Shown piece by piece: positions 1-6,416 of a stretch of 9,851 nt of DNA. The notes beneath the pieces are model-generated. The model saw only the letters and a list, made by a program, of their open reading frames with translations. It searched no databases and was not told the origin of the DNA. Each line of letters opens with the position of its first letter. Position 1 is the first letter of the stretch. The stretch covers positions 1 through 9,851 of the forward strand of contig CADCQX010000078.1 in NCBI GenBank assembly GCA_902803695.1, given 5' to 3'. The position numbers were made by a program, and so were the translations under genes. The stretch is from Oscillospiraceae bacterium (GTDB lineage Bacteria; Bacillota; Clostridia; Saccharofermentanales; Saccharofermentanaceae).

Positions 1-1356
1 ATTACCGTCAAAGCATGCAGCACACTGACCGCAACGGATGCCCTCAGTAGATGCTCTTAAGCTCTCAAGACTGATATAACCCAAGGAATCAGCACCGATC
101 ATCTCGCAGATCTCTTCTGTTGTCATCTTTGTAGCCGGAAGCTCACTTGCCGTGGATGTGGAAACACCATAGTAGCAAGGATACATAACCTTAGGAGAAG
201 CGATTCTCAAATGAACCTCCTTAGCTCCTGCATCACGAAGGAATCTGATGATATGCTTTGTTGTCGTACCTCTTACAAGTGAGTCATCAACGATACAGAT
301 CCTCTTGCCCTTGATAGCAGACTTAAGAACTGCAAACTTCATACGAACTGCAAGTTCTCTCTGGCCCTGTGTACCTTCGATGAATGTACGGCCTACATAA
401 CGGTTCTTCAGAAGTCCTGCACCGTAAGGAATACCGCTTCCCTGTGAGAAACCTACAGCAGCCGGGTTACCTGAATCAGGAGCACCGATTACGAGGTCAC
501 AGTCACATGGCTGTTCCTTAGCAAGGAACTTACCAACATTTACACGGGAATCATATACGCTTGAACCGTCGATAACACTATCAGGTCTAGCATAATAAAC
601 ATACTCGAAAATACATACTCTTCCGTCTTCAAGAGTGCACTTATTGCCTTTTACAGTGTAATAAGTTGAAGAAACACCACTGTCAGTAATAGTGATGATC
701 TCACCCGGATCGATGTCTCTTATGATCTCAGCACCGATAGCATCAAATGCACAAGACTCGGAAGAAAGCATATACATATCGTCTTTCTTGGCAAGGATCA
801 AAGGACGAAGTCCCAACGGATCTCTTACACCGACGATACGGTCATTTGTCATAAAGCAAAGTGCGTAAGCACCCTTAAGGCTCTTCATTGTCTCGAGGAT
901 AGCATCCTCAACTGTCTCTGTCTTAACCTGATTTCTGCAGAAAAGAGACATAACTACTTCTGCTTCAGTATTTGTCTGGAAGATAGCTCCCTTATCGATG
1001 AGCTTGTTTCTCAAAGTATTTGCATTAAGGATCTTACAGTTAGTTGAAAGAGCAATATGACCTGTTCTGGACTTGATAGCGAACGGCTGCATGGAATCGA
1101 TAGCAGGCTCAAGCTCTGAAGCAAGCTTAGCAGTACCGATAGCAGAGTGTCCTTCCAAAGCAGAAAGTGTAAGGTCATCGAAAACGTCAGCAACAAGACC
1201 CAATGCCTTATGGCTCATAAAAGTACCGCTGTTGTTAACAGTGATACCTGCTGACTCCTGTCCTCTGTGCTGCAATGAGAAAATTCCATAATAAACTGTC
1301 TTTGCCACATCAGTGGACTTGTGTGAAATGTCGTAACAACCGAAAATGCCGCTCAT
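1..1356 (-). CDS. purF: PurF-like amidophosphoribosyltransferase with degenerate glutaminase site (3' end outside window)
   Basis: PurF makes 5-phosphoribosylamine from PRPP and glutamine, the first step of purine synthesis, in the cytosol. The visible 452 residues cover an N-terminal class II (Ntn) glutaminase-type domain (about 2-230) and a phosphoribosyltransferase domain (about 250-430). The PRPP loop IVDDSLVRGTTT is at 355-366. Cysteines 248, 394, 445 and 448 match the four [4Fe-4S] ligands of Bacillus-type PurF. The glutaminase domain keeps QHRGQESAG (29-37), but the N-terminus reads MSGIFGC, so Ser2 replaces the catalytic Cys. Lys77 replaces the conserved Arg of the RYAT/RYST motif, and TNCK (105-108) replaces HNGN. 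Glutamine-dependent activity is therefore doubtful; ammonia-dependent or partner-dependent activity is an inference. The ATG follows the purE stop by four bases, with GGAGG inside the end of purE. The gene is cut by the window edge, near its expected C-terminus. Confidence 0.9.
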   Translation of the reverse strand, partial: MSGIFGCYDISHKSTDVAKTVYYGIFSLQHRGQESAGITVNNSGTFMSHKALGLVADVFDDLTLSALEGHSAIGTAKLASELEPAIDSMQPFAIKSRTGHIALSTNCKILNANTLRNKLIDKGAIFQTNTEAEVVMSLFCRNQVKTETVEDAILETMKSLKGAYALCFMTNDRIVGVRDPLGLRPLILAKKDDMYMLSSESCAFDAIGAEIIRDIDPGEIITITDSGVSSTYYTVKGNKCTLEDGRVCIFEYVYYARPDSVIDGSSVYDSRVNVGKFLAKEQPCDCDLVIGAPDSGNPAAVGFSQGSGIPYGAGLLKNRYVGRTFIEGTQGQRELAVRMKFAVLKSAIKGKRICIVDDSLVRGTTTKHIIRFLRDAGAKEVHLRIASPKVMYPCYYGVSTSTASELPATKMTTEEICEMIGADSLGYISLESLRASTEGIRCGQCAACFDGN

Positions 1357-1360
1357 CTGA

Positions 1361-1864
1361 TCAATCCTCCATAGCTTCGATCTTTTGCTTTAATCTTAAA
1401 TCTCTCTCTTCAACCGAAGCTGCAAGAGATGCCTTGTAATCAGCAAGTTTCTTAGAAAGAGCTTCATCACTTATAGCAAGCATCTGAGCTGCAAGGATCG
1501 CTGCATTTGAACCGCCGTCTATAGCAACAGTAGCAACCGGAATACCTGTCGGCATCTGGACTGTCGCATAAAGAGCATCCACACCGTTAAGTGCACCGCC
1601 CTTACAAGGAACACCAATAACAGGAAGCACGGTATTTGCTGCCAGAACTCCGCCCAGGTGAGCTGCAAGACCTGCTGCTGCGATCACAACGGAAAAACCG
1701 TTATCTTTTGCTTCCTTTGCGAGTTTGATAGCCCTTTCAGGTGTTCTGTGTGCAGAACATACGTTAGCTTCAAACTCGATACCAAACTTTTTTAGCATCT
1801 TAAAACAACCTTCCATTACCGGAAAGTCAGAATCAGATCCCATAACAACGAGAACTTTGGCCAT
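1361..1864 (-). CDS. purE: N5-carboxyaminoimidazole ribonucleotide mutase (PurE, class I)
   Basis: This cytosolic enzyme of purine synthesis converts N5-CAIR to CAIR, normally paired with PurK. The protein has 167 residues, the usual class I length. It shows the family signatures in order: GSDSD (9-13), SAHRTP (37-42), an AAHLGG motif (68-73, where many homologues have HLPG) and GVPCKGGALNGVDALYATVQMP (about 84-105), followed by the TVAIDGG stretch. The ATG is preceded by AGGAG seven bases upstream. A -10-like TATAAT lies about 35 bases before the start codon, so the gene probably heads its own transcript. It is followed after four bases by the purF-like gene, and together they look like the beginning of a pur operon that continues beyond the window. 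No PurR box or purine riboswitch was recognised in the short upstream gap. Confidence 0.95.
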   Translation of the reverse strand: MAKVLVVMGSDSDFPVMEGCFKMLKKFGIEFEANVCSAHRTPERAIKLAKEAKDNGFSVVIAAAGLAAHLGGVLAANTVLPVIGVPCKGGALNGVDALYATVQMPTGIPVATVAIDGGSNAAILAAQMLAISDEALSKKLADYKASLAASVEERDLRLKQKIEAMED

Positions 1865-1896
1865 ATTATTACTCCTGAAATTGAAAATACCTTTTG

Positions 1897-1902
1897 ATTA
1901 TA
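1897..1902 (-). promoter_or_regulatory. Probable -10 element of the purE promoter
   Basis: A perfect TATAAT on the minus strand lies in the AT-rich 90-base gap between the CapA-like gene and purE. No convincing -35 is seen; the best match at 17-base spacing is CTTAAG. No terminator is visible in the gap, so read-through from the lipoprotein genes into purE cannot be excluded. Confidence 0.4.
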
Positions 1903-1954
1903 TAACAAAATAATCTGTACTTAAGAGGAAATTTGCATAAAACTTAAACATTTT

Positions 1955-3067
1955 TCATTCATCTTCTTGTGACCACTCGAGCCTGTCCAAAACACGGTAG
2001 TATTCATCGGAACCCCAGTCATACGGACGAGGGCAATAATCGTTTCCCGGCCACACTGTGGTCTGGCAATAAGGAATAACCGTAAGCTCGTAACTTTCTA
2101 CAAAACTGTTGGTCTCGTCCATGTGGAAATTACACTGGATTATTACGGAATCCGGGTCTCCCAGGGACGTATTGCCGCCAAAGCAGAAATTGGAGAGGCA
2201 GTAGAAAATGTAATGACCGTTATAGTTTTCTATCGGCTGAAGTCTGTGAGGATGAGTACCGACAACAAGGTCAGCACCGTAATCAATGAGATTGTGAGCG
2301 AGGTCAACCTGATCCTGACGCGGTTGGTAATCTTTTTCGATACCCCAGTGACAGGAGATTATGACAATCTGACATCCTTCTGCACGAAGTTCGTCGATCG
2401 CATTATACATAGCCTGCTGATTGGTAGGAAAACTTGTTCCTGCCATTCCGATCTTGATACCTTTTACCTCATAAACAGAATAATGAGTCTCGTCACTCCA
2501 TACGATCCCTGCTCCGTCCAAAGTATCTCTGGTATCGTTGATACCGGTCTCGAAATAATCATCCGTATGGTTGTTGGACAGATTAACAGCTTCTATACTT
2601 CCATAAGTAAGCATCTCAACATATGACGGATCTCCGGCAAAGGCATAATCCTTGACCTTATGTGATGTAGATGTTGTAAGAGTACCTTCGAAATTAGCCA
2701 ATGTCATGTCATCCTGGCTAAGTACTTCCCTGGCGTTTTTAAAGCAATATTCCATGTCGCCGTTTACAACGGCATCAAAACCCTTGGCTGATCCGTCCCA
2801 CGAATGAGATTCAGCCAAAGTACAATCTCCGATAAAGCTGACAAGTACATCCTGCGGAGGCATTGTCGGCGTTGGCGTCGGTGTCGGAGACGGAACTGTT
2901 GATTCAGTTGTCTCTGTTACACCATATTCCGTGATAAGTGATTCCTCCAAAACAGAGGACTTAGTCTCTGAAGTATCTTCCGTTGAATCCGATACACTAC
3001 TTGAACAACCTGCAAAAGCAAGTGAAATGATGAAGATCGATGTAAAGATCAGTGCTATTTTTCTCAT
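1955..3067 (-). CDS. CapA family (PGA_cap) lipoprotein
   Basis: This is a 370-residue exported protein. An N-terminal lipoprotein signal (MRK, hydrophobic core, FAGC lipobox with Cys21) is followed by a Ser/Thr/Glu-rich linker (22-60), a Pro-Thr run (60-68) and one PGA_cap metallophosphatase-like domain (about 73-335). Family motifs include FIGD (78-81), NFEG (125-128), SNNH (164-167), HWG (240-242), THPH (271-274) and SNF (292-294). Relatives such as CapA/PgsA take part in poly-gamma-glutamate or capsule synthesis, but many members have no known substrate. No capB or capC is nearby, so the role here is unknown. The start chosen is the ATG seven bases after GGAG. An in-frame ATG 15 bases upstream overlaps the stop of the GH5 gene (TAATG) and could also be used. 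The two genes are clearly coupled, and this protein is probably anchored to the outer face of the membrane. Confidence 0.85.
   Translation of the reverse strand: MRKIALIFTSIFIISLAFAGCSSSVSDSTEDTSETKSSVLEESLITEYGVTETTESTVPSPTPTPTPTMPPQDVLVSFIGDCTLAESHSWDGSAKGFDAVVNGDMEYCFKNAREVLSQDDMTLANFEGTLTTSTSHKVKDYAFAGDPSYVEMLTYGSIEAVNLSNNHTDDYFETGINDTRDTLDGAGIVWSDETHYSVYEVKGIKIGMAGTSFPTNQQAMYNAIDELRAEGCQIVIISCHWGIEKDYQPRQDQVDLAHNLIDYGADLVVGTHPHRLQPIENYNGHYIFYCLSNFCFGGNTSLGDPDSVIIQCNFHMDETNSFVESYELTVIPYCQTTVWPGNDYCPRPYDWGSDEYYRVLDRLEWSQEDE
2861..2888 (-). repeat. Short Pro-Thr codon repeat in the CapA-like linker
   Basis: On the coding strand, near-identical CCG/CCA plus ACA/ACG codon pairs encode four to five Pro-Thr dipeptides. 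This is a typical extended linker between a lipid anchor and an extracellular domain. The wobble bases differ, so it is a protein-level repeat and not a strongly slippage-prone DNA repeat. Confidence 0.6.
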
Positions 3068-3074
3068 TTTCATT

Positions 3075-3078
3075 CTCC
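3075..3078 (-). promoter_or_regulatory. Ribosome binding site deciding the CapA-like start
   Basis: GGAG on the minus strand sits seven bases before the ATG at 3067 and only one base before an in-frame ATG at 3073. It lies downstream of the ATG at 3082. This spacing favours the 3067 start, which also gives a compact MRK lipoprotein signal peptide. Confidence 0.55.
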
Positions 3079-3081
3079 ACA

Positions 3082-4302
3082 TTAATCTTCCGGAATATAT
3101 TCGATACCCAGGAGCTTACATCTAACGTATTTTCCTGATCTGGTGATGAACTCATCAGGCCAATGTCCCGCAAATTTCTCTTCAGCAGTAAGAACGCCTG
3201 ACTTCATCTTAAGCGCATTGGAAGCTTCGCTGGCTGATCCGCCGATAGACCAGTTACACCAACTGATATTGTTCTCATCAAGGAATGCAAGCCATTCGTC
3301 TGAAGCCTCGGTATCTACCTTTCCTCCGCCTGAATCCATCGTGGTTCCCCACTCGGTAACAAACAAAGCAAGCCCCTTATCAATAGCAACCTGTGCCTTA
3401 TCACGATGATCCTGTCCGTGAGAAGCAGCGTAGAAATGCAAGGTGTACATGATGTTCTCGGCATCGATAGGATCCTGTGCGGCAATATCAACGTCCTGGC
3501 TCCATGTGGAAGTTCCGACAATAATGATATTGTCAGGATCATTTGCTCTAATGGTCTCAATCATTTCTTCAGCATAAGGCTTTATAGTATTCTGCCAGTC
3601 AACGTCAGCGGAATCATCATCAAAACGCTTGCCGTTAGGCTCATTACAGATCTCATAAATGACATTCGGACAGTCACAATAAATAGCTGAAATCCTGGAG
3701 AAAAAGTCCTTAGCTTCTTCCTTGTACTCGTTAGGATCTCCGTCAAAGAGAATGTGCCAGTCTACAATGCAGTAAACACCCTGCTCTATACAGATATCGA
3801 TATCCTCGCACATAACCTGGAAATACTTATCAGGATTTCCGAGGTAACCGTCCGTACCGCTTCCTTCAGAGTAGATCGCCAATCTTATGACACTGCAGCC
3901 CCAGTCTTCAGCAAGCGTCTTACAGGTGTCAGCATTGAAAAAATCACCGGTATAGTTGATGCCGTATAGGCTCATTCCTTTAAGCTGGATGATCTCACCA
4001 TCCTGATTGACCATGTTTCCGTCCTTAACGGCCAATTGACCGTTTATGTCAACTACTCTCTCCGTAACTGCAGGAGTACTTGTAGGACCATGCTTTATTT
4101 CAGGCTCAGTCTCCTGTGTCGTCTCAACGGTTGTTTCAGTTGTTGTCTCTTCAGTTGATTCAACACTCTCTATAACAGTCGGAGCAGTTACCGGCTCATC
4201 CGGTACTGTCTCAGCAGGAAGCTTTTTCGAGCAGGCTGACAAGGAAACAGATGTTGCCAAAATCAAAGATAAGAAAAAAGTGATATTTTTAAATCGAGCC
4301 AC
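3082..4302 (-). CDS. Glycoside hydrolase family 5 (endoglucanase-like) lipoprotein
   Basis: This is a secreted, membrane-anchored beta-glycanase, probably acting on beta-1,4-glucan. Of 406 residues, 1-23 form a lipoprotein signal with lipobox LSAC (Cys24). Residues 30-80 are a Thr/Glu/Pro-rich linker, and about 85-390 form a GH5 (beta/alpha)8 domain. The acid/base is Glu221 in the ICNEPNG motif and the nucleophile is Glu317 in FVTEWGT. VDWH (180-183) and LHFY (288-291) are the usual substrate-cleft motifs of cellulase A-type (GH5_2-like) enzymes. No carbohydrate-binding or dockerin module is present. The start codon is GTG, with GAGG six bases upstream (GAGGTGACCC before GTG). The stop overlaps the first possible ATG of the CapA-like gene by one base, so the two lipoproteins are co-translated. 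Cellulose, beta-glucan or a self-made exopolysaccharide are all possible substrates. Confidence 0.9.
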   Translation of the reverse strand: MARFKNITFFLSLILATSVSLSACSKKLPAETVPDEPVTAPTVIESVESTEETTTETTVETTQETEPEIKHGPTSTPAVTERVVDINGQLAVKDGNMVNQDGEIIQLKGMSLYGINYTGDFFNADTCKTLAEDWGCSVIRLAIYSEGSGTDGYLGNPDKYFQVMCEDIDICIEQGVYCIVDWHILFDGDPNEYKEEAKDFFSRISAIYCDCPNVIYEICNEPNGKRFDDDSADVDWQNTIKPYAEEMIETIRANDPDNIIIVGTSTWSQDVDIAAQDPIDAENIMYTLHFYAASHGQDHRDKAQVAIDKGLALFVTEWGTTMDSGGGKVDTEASDEWLAFLDENNISWCNWSIGGSASEASNALKMKSGVLTAEEKFAGHWPDEFITRSGKYVRCKLLGIEYIPED

Positions 4303-4354
4303 GGGTCACCTCAAATTTGAATTCTTTGTTACCGAATTGATTTTCACTCTTTTG

Positions 4355-4360
4355 ATTATA
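4355..4360 (-). promoter_or_regulatory. Possible -10 element for the GH5-CapA pair
   Basis: TATAAT on the minus strand lies about 53 bases before the GTG start, in a very AT-rich stretch. No good -35 is found at 16-18 bases (TTATAT at 17). This assignment is weak because AT-rich DNA gives such matches easily. Confidence 0.35.
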
Positions 4361-4468
4361 CAGATAATATTGAAAAAATATAAAGAAAAAAATGTTTCGC
4401 GCGATTTTTCTGCACGAATTTAAAGATAAATTTTTAGAAAATTGATTAAAGATTAACAAAAAAATATT

Positions 4469-4496
4469 TTGATATTTTATCATTTTGTTGCATAAT
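4469..4496 (+). promoter_or_regulatory. Probable promoter of the HEAT-repeat gene
   Basis: TTGATA (4469-4474) and CATAAT (4491-4496) are separated by 16 bases, close to the sigma-A consensus. Transcription would begin near 4503, giving a leader of about 30 bases. This rules out the more upstream in-frame TTG at 4501 as the start of translation. Confidence 0.5.
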
Positions 4497-4520
4497 ATGA
4501 TTGATAGAACTTAACCTACG

Positions 4521-4530
4521 GGGGGTGATC
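4521..4530 (+). promoter_or_regulatory. Extended Shine-Dalgarno site before a TTG start
   Basis: GGGGGTGATC matches the anti-Shine-Dalgarno complement (GGAGGTGATC) at all but one base and precedes TTG at 4534. This decides the start of the HEAT-repeat gene. Confidence 0.65.
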
Positions 4531-4533
4531 AGT

Positions 4534-4875
4534 TTGGCAAGTGTTGATGCTACAATTGATAAGCTCTTAAAACAGGGCAGAAAAGGCAAGCTCAAGGATT
4601 TGATAAAGGCTTCCTCCAGTAACGTGGACGAGATCCGCGCTGCCGCTGCTACAGCTATGGGTTTTATTAAAACATATGAATCGGGAATGGCTCTTATCCC
4701 ATTGTTAAGAGATCCTTCCCCACTCGTAAGGGCATCAGCTGCACAGTCTGTAGCTGAAATCGAGGCAAAACATTGTGAGGAATATGTTAAGAAATTGGCT
4801 TTCGCCGATTCAGATCCAACTGTAAGAGAATGCGCTAGAGAAGCTTTTGATAAGCTTCGTACAAGAGTTGTATGA
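4534..4875 (+). CDS. Small HEAT-repeat protein
   Basis: This is a 113-residue soluble protein without signal peptide or membrane segment. It is built of three helical-hairpin repeats. They are visible as repeated LxxLL/IxALxxxDPxxxVRxxAAxxL-type patterns at about 18-46 (EIRAAAATAMGFI), 51-77 (ALIPLLRDPSPLVRASAAQ) and 82-110 (DPTVRECAREAFDKL). Such HEAT repeats act as protein-binding scaffolds; the partner is unknown. The start is TTG, chosen because GGGGGTGATC, a long match to the 16S 3' end, lies just upstream with about eight bases between GGGGG and the codon. An in-frame TTG at 4501 has no such site and lies before the predicted transcription start. The gene is a single transcription unit facing away from the lipoprotein pair and ending at a strong hairpin. 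Confidence 0.8.
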   Translation: MASVDATIDKLLKQGRKGKLKDLIKASSSNVDEIRAAAATAMGFIKTYESGMALIPLLRDPSPLVRASAAQSVAEIEAKHCEEYVKKLAFADSDPTVRECAREAFDKLRTRVV

Positions 4876-4896
4876 CCAACGCGTATTAAGGTCTAG

Positions 4897-4927
4897 AAAA
4901 AGGTCGTCAGATGACGACCTTTTTTTT
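4897..4927. terminator. Bidirectional intrinsic terminator
   Basis: A perfect 7-bp stem GGTCGTC/GACGACC with an AGAT loop is flanked by five A on the left and eight T on the right. The A and T runs extend the stem. It terminates the HEAT-repeat gene on the plus strand. With its five-T tract on the other strand it also ends the diadenylate cyclase transcript, whose stop codon lies four bases away. Confidence 0.92.
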
Positions 4928-4930
4928 GTC

Positions 4931-6346
4931 TTATGCTTCTGTTGTATTGATGAATACCGGGATTACATCAGGATTCTGAAGTTCAACACGGAAGTAGATT
5001 CCTGAATCCTTAGCTTTGATGATAACAGGAAGTTCTACCGCTCCTGATCCCGAGATATTTGAATTATCAACATAAGCCTCAAGGTCATCAGCCTGAAGAT
5101 CATCAAGGACCTTCTGACGTCCGACAATCTTAACCGTTACTTCAGTCATCCTGTATGACAGGAACTCATCACCCGCTATAGTCATGTTGTTATAGTTGAT
5201 CGGAACAACATAAGTCTTGGAGATAACCGGGTTGTTGTTGATCTGAATGTAGATCCAGAGTCCGAACGAGATAAAAAGCGACAATAATATGATCACTATC
5301 TTCTCGAACAATGTAGTCGACATGCTCTTACTCTTTAACGAAGCGGCACCTCTCTGCACTGATTCGGAAACCTTAAACGGAGAGATTTCTGAAGCACTCT
5401 CAGTCTGAGCTACTACAACATTGGAATTGGCGATCTGAGCCTTCGACTTAGCCTTCTTTTTCTTACCGCCGAAATGTCTCTTATTATCCTGGATGTCGGA
5501 TACACCGAGAAGGTATCTCAGGTTTGCTTCAAGCTCCGTTCCGCTCTGCATCTCATAAAGCTTGCCGTTAACAGCGATCGATGTCTTACCTCTCTCTTCG
5601 GAAACGGCGATTGCAATGGTGTCACCCATCTCACTTGCTCCGACAGCAGCCCTGTGTCTGGTTCCTGCCCTGTCAAGGGAGTGCATTGTTACCGAGAGAG
5701 GCACATGACAACGTGCAGCAATGATCTTACCCTCTCTTATAAGGACACCACCGTCATGCATAGGCGCGCCCTTATAGAACAGCGACTGAAGAACATTACT
5801 CGTTACCGAGGATTCAAACTGAACGACGTTTTCCTGCATAAGCAATTCGTCAAGTTTAGTATTACGTTCAATGAGGATCAACGCACCGGTATATGTCTTG
5901 GACATTTCCATACATGCATTGGAGATCTCCTTGATAAAGCTGTTTACCTCTTCCTTATGCTCATCTGTATTGATGATTACTTCCTTGATCGAAGTAAATG
6001 ACTTGATACCAACAGTCTCAAGGATCCTTCTTAGTTCAGGCTGGAAGATAACGACAAACATTATCGCGAAGATATAAAGGAACTTACTGAATACAAAGCC
6101 GACCATCTCGAGTCCCAGAAGACTACATACGAGAACAAAGATAACAACGAATACGATACCTTTGATAAGCTGCCATGCTCTGCTCTGCTTAATAAAAAGC
6201 AACATCCAGTACAAAAGAACGGCTATAAGGAGTATATCGAAGACAGAACGAATCAGGTCACCCCATCCACCGAAGAAGAGATAACCGTTGTTCAGACTTC
6301 TGAACAATTCCTGTACAAAATCGATGACTTTATTTACAAACGACAA
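4931..6346 (-). CDS. cdaA: Membrane diadenylate cyclase CdaA fused to a CdaR-like YbbR domain
   Basis: The enzyme condenses two ATP into c-di-AMP, the messenger controlling potassium, osmotic and cell-wall balance. The protein has 471 residues; typical CdaA has about 270-280. Order: three N-terminal membrane helices (about 33-52, 62-79, 83-101), then FQPELRR (101-107) and a cytoplasmic DAC (DisA_N) domain (about 110-283). MHDGG is at 196-200, where most cyclases have DGA, and GTRHR is at 228-232. A Lys-rich linker follows (289-303), then a fourth hydrophobic helix (about 349-368) and one YbbR-type beta domain (about 373-468), predicted to be outside the cell. In most Firmicutes the YbbR protein is separate (CdaR) and has several such domains. 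The start is TTG, with AGGACGG nine bases upstream. The gene is the last of the minus-strand cluster and ends at a strong terminator; no glmM follows. Confidence 0.92.
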   Translation of the reverse strand: MSFVNKVIDFVQELFRSLNNGYLFFGGWGDLIRSVFDILLIAVLLYWMLLFIKQSRAWQLIKGIVFVVIFVLVCSLLGLEMVGFVFSKFLYIFAIMFVVIFQPELRRILETVGIKSFTSIKEVIINTDEHKEEVNSFIKEISNACMEMSKTYTGALILIERNTKLDELLMQENVVQFESSVTSNVLQSLFYKGAPMHDGGVLIREGKIIAARCHVPLSVTMHSLDRAGTRHRAAVGASEMGDTIAIAVSEERGKTSIAVNGKLYEMQSGTELEANLRYLLGVSDIQDNKRHFGGKKKKAKSKAQIANSNVVVAQTESASEISPFKVSESVQRGAASLKSKSMSTTLFEKIVIILLSLFISFGLWIYIQINNNPVISKTYVVPINYNNMTIAGDEFLSYRMTEVTVKIVGRQKVLDDLQADDLEAYVDNSNISGSGAVELPVIIKAKDSGIYFRVELQNPDVIPVFINTTEA

Positions 6347-6383
6347 AACCCAAAACCGTCCTATAAATATCTATAACTAATTA

Positions 6384-6389
6384 AGTATA
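6384..6389 (-). promoter_or_regulatory. Possible -10 element for cdaA
   Basis: TATACT on the minus strand is placed to give a leader of about 30 bases before the TTG start. The -35 position at 17 bases reads CTGATT, a weak match, and overlaps a 9-bp direct repeat. The cyclase may also be read from the upstream genes. Confidence 0.35.
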
Positions 6390-6396
6390 ACATAAA

Positions 6397-6416
6397 ATCA
6401 GTTATCAATCAGTTAT
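6397..6416. repeat. 9-bp tandem direct repeat ahead of cdaA
   Basis: ATCAGTTAT occurs at 6397-6405 and again at 6408-6416, an 11-base period and so about one helical turn. It overlaps the last codons of the Crp/Fnr-like gene and the presumed -35 region of cdaA. It could be a binding site for an activator or repressor, but two short copies may be chance. Confidence 0.4.

Noticed and set aside
1865..1954. Purine riboswitch or PurR site upstream of purE
   Set aside because: The gap is only 90 bases and shows no three-way-junction core or recognisable operator, only a -10-like element.
2123..2626. 167-codon open frame on the plus strand inside the CapA-like gene
   Set aside because: It is antisense to a well-supported protein with family motifs, has no ribosome site of note, and its translation shows no recognisable domain.
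4311..4320. TCAAATTTGA perfect 10-bp palindrome just before the GH5 ribosome site
   Set aside because: It is short and AT-rich, so it is expected by chance in this region; no second copy was seen.
5474..6001. 175-codon open frame on the plus strand inside the cyclase gene
   Set aside because: It is antisense to the DAC domain, with no motif and no start signal.
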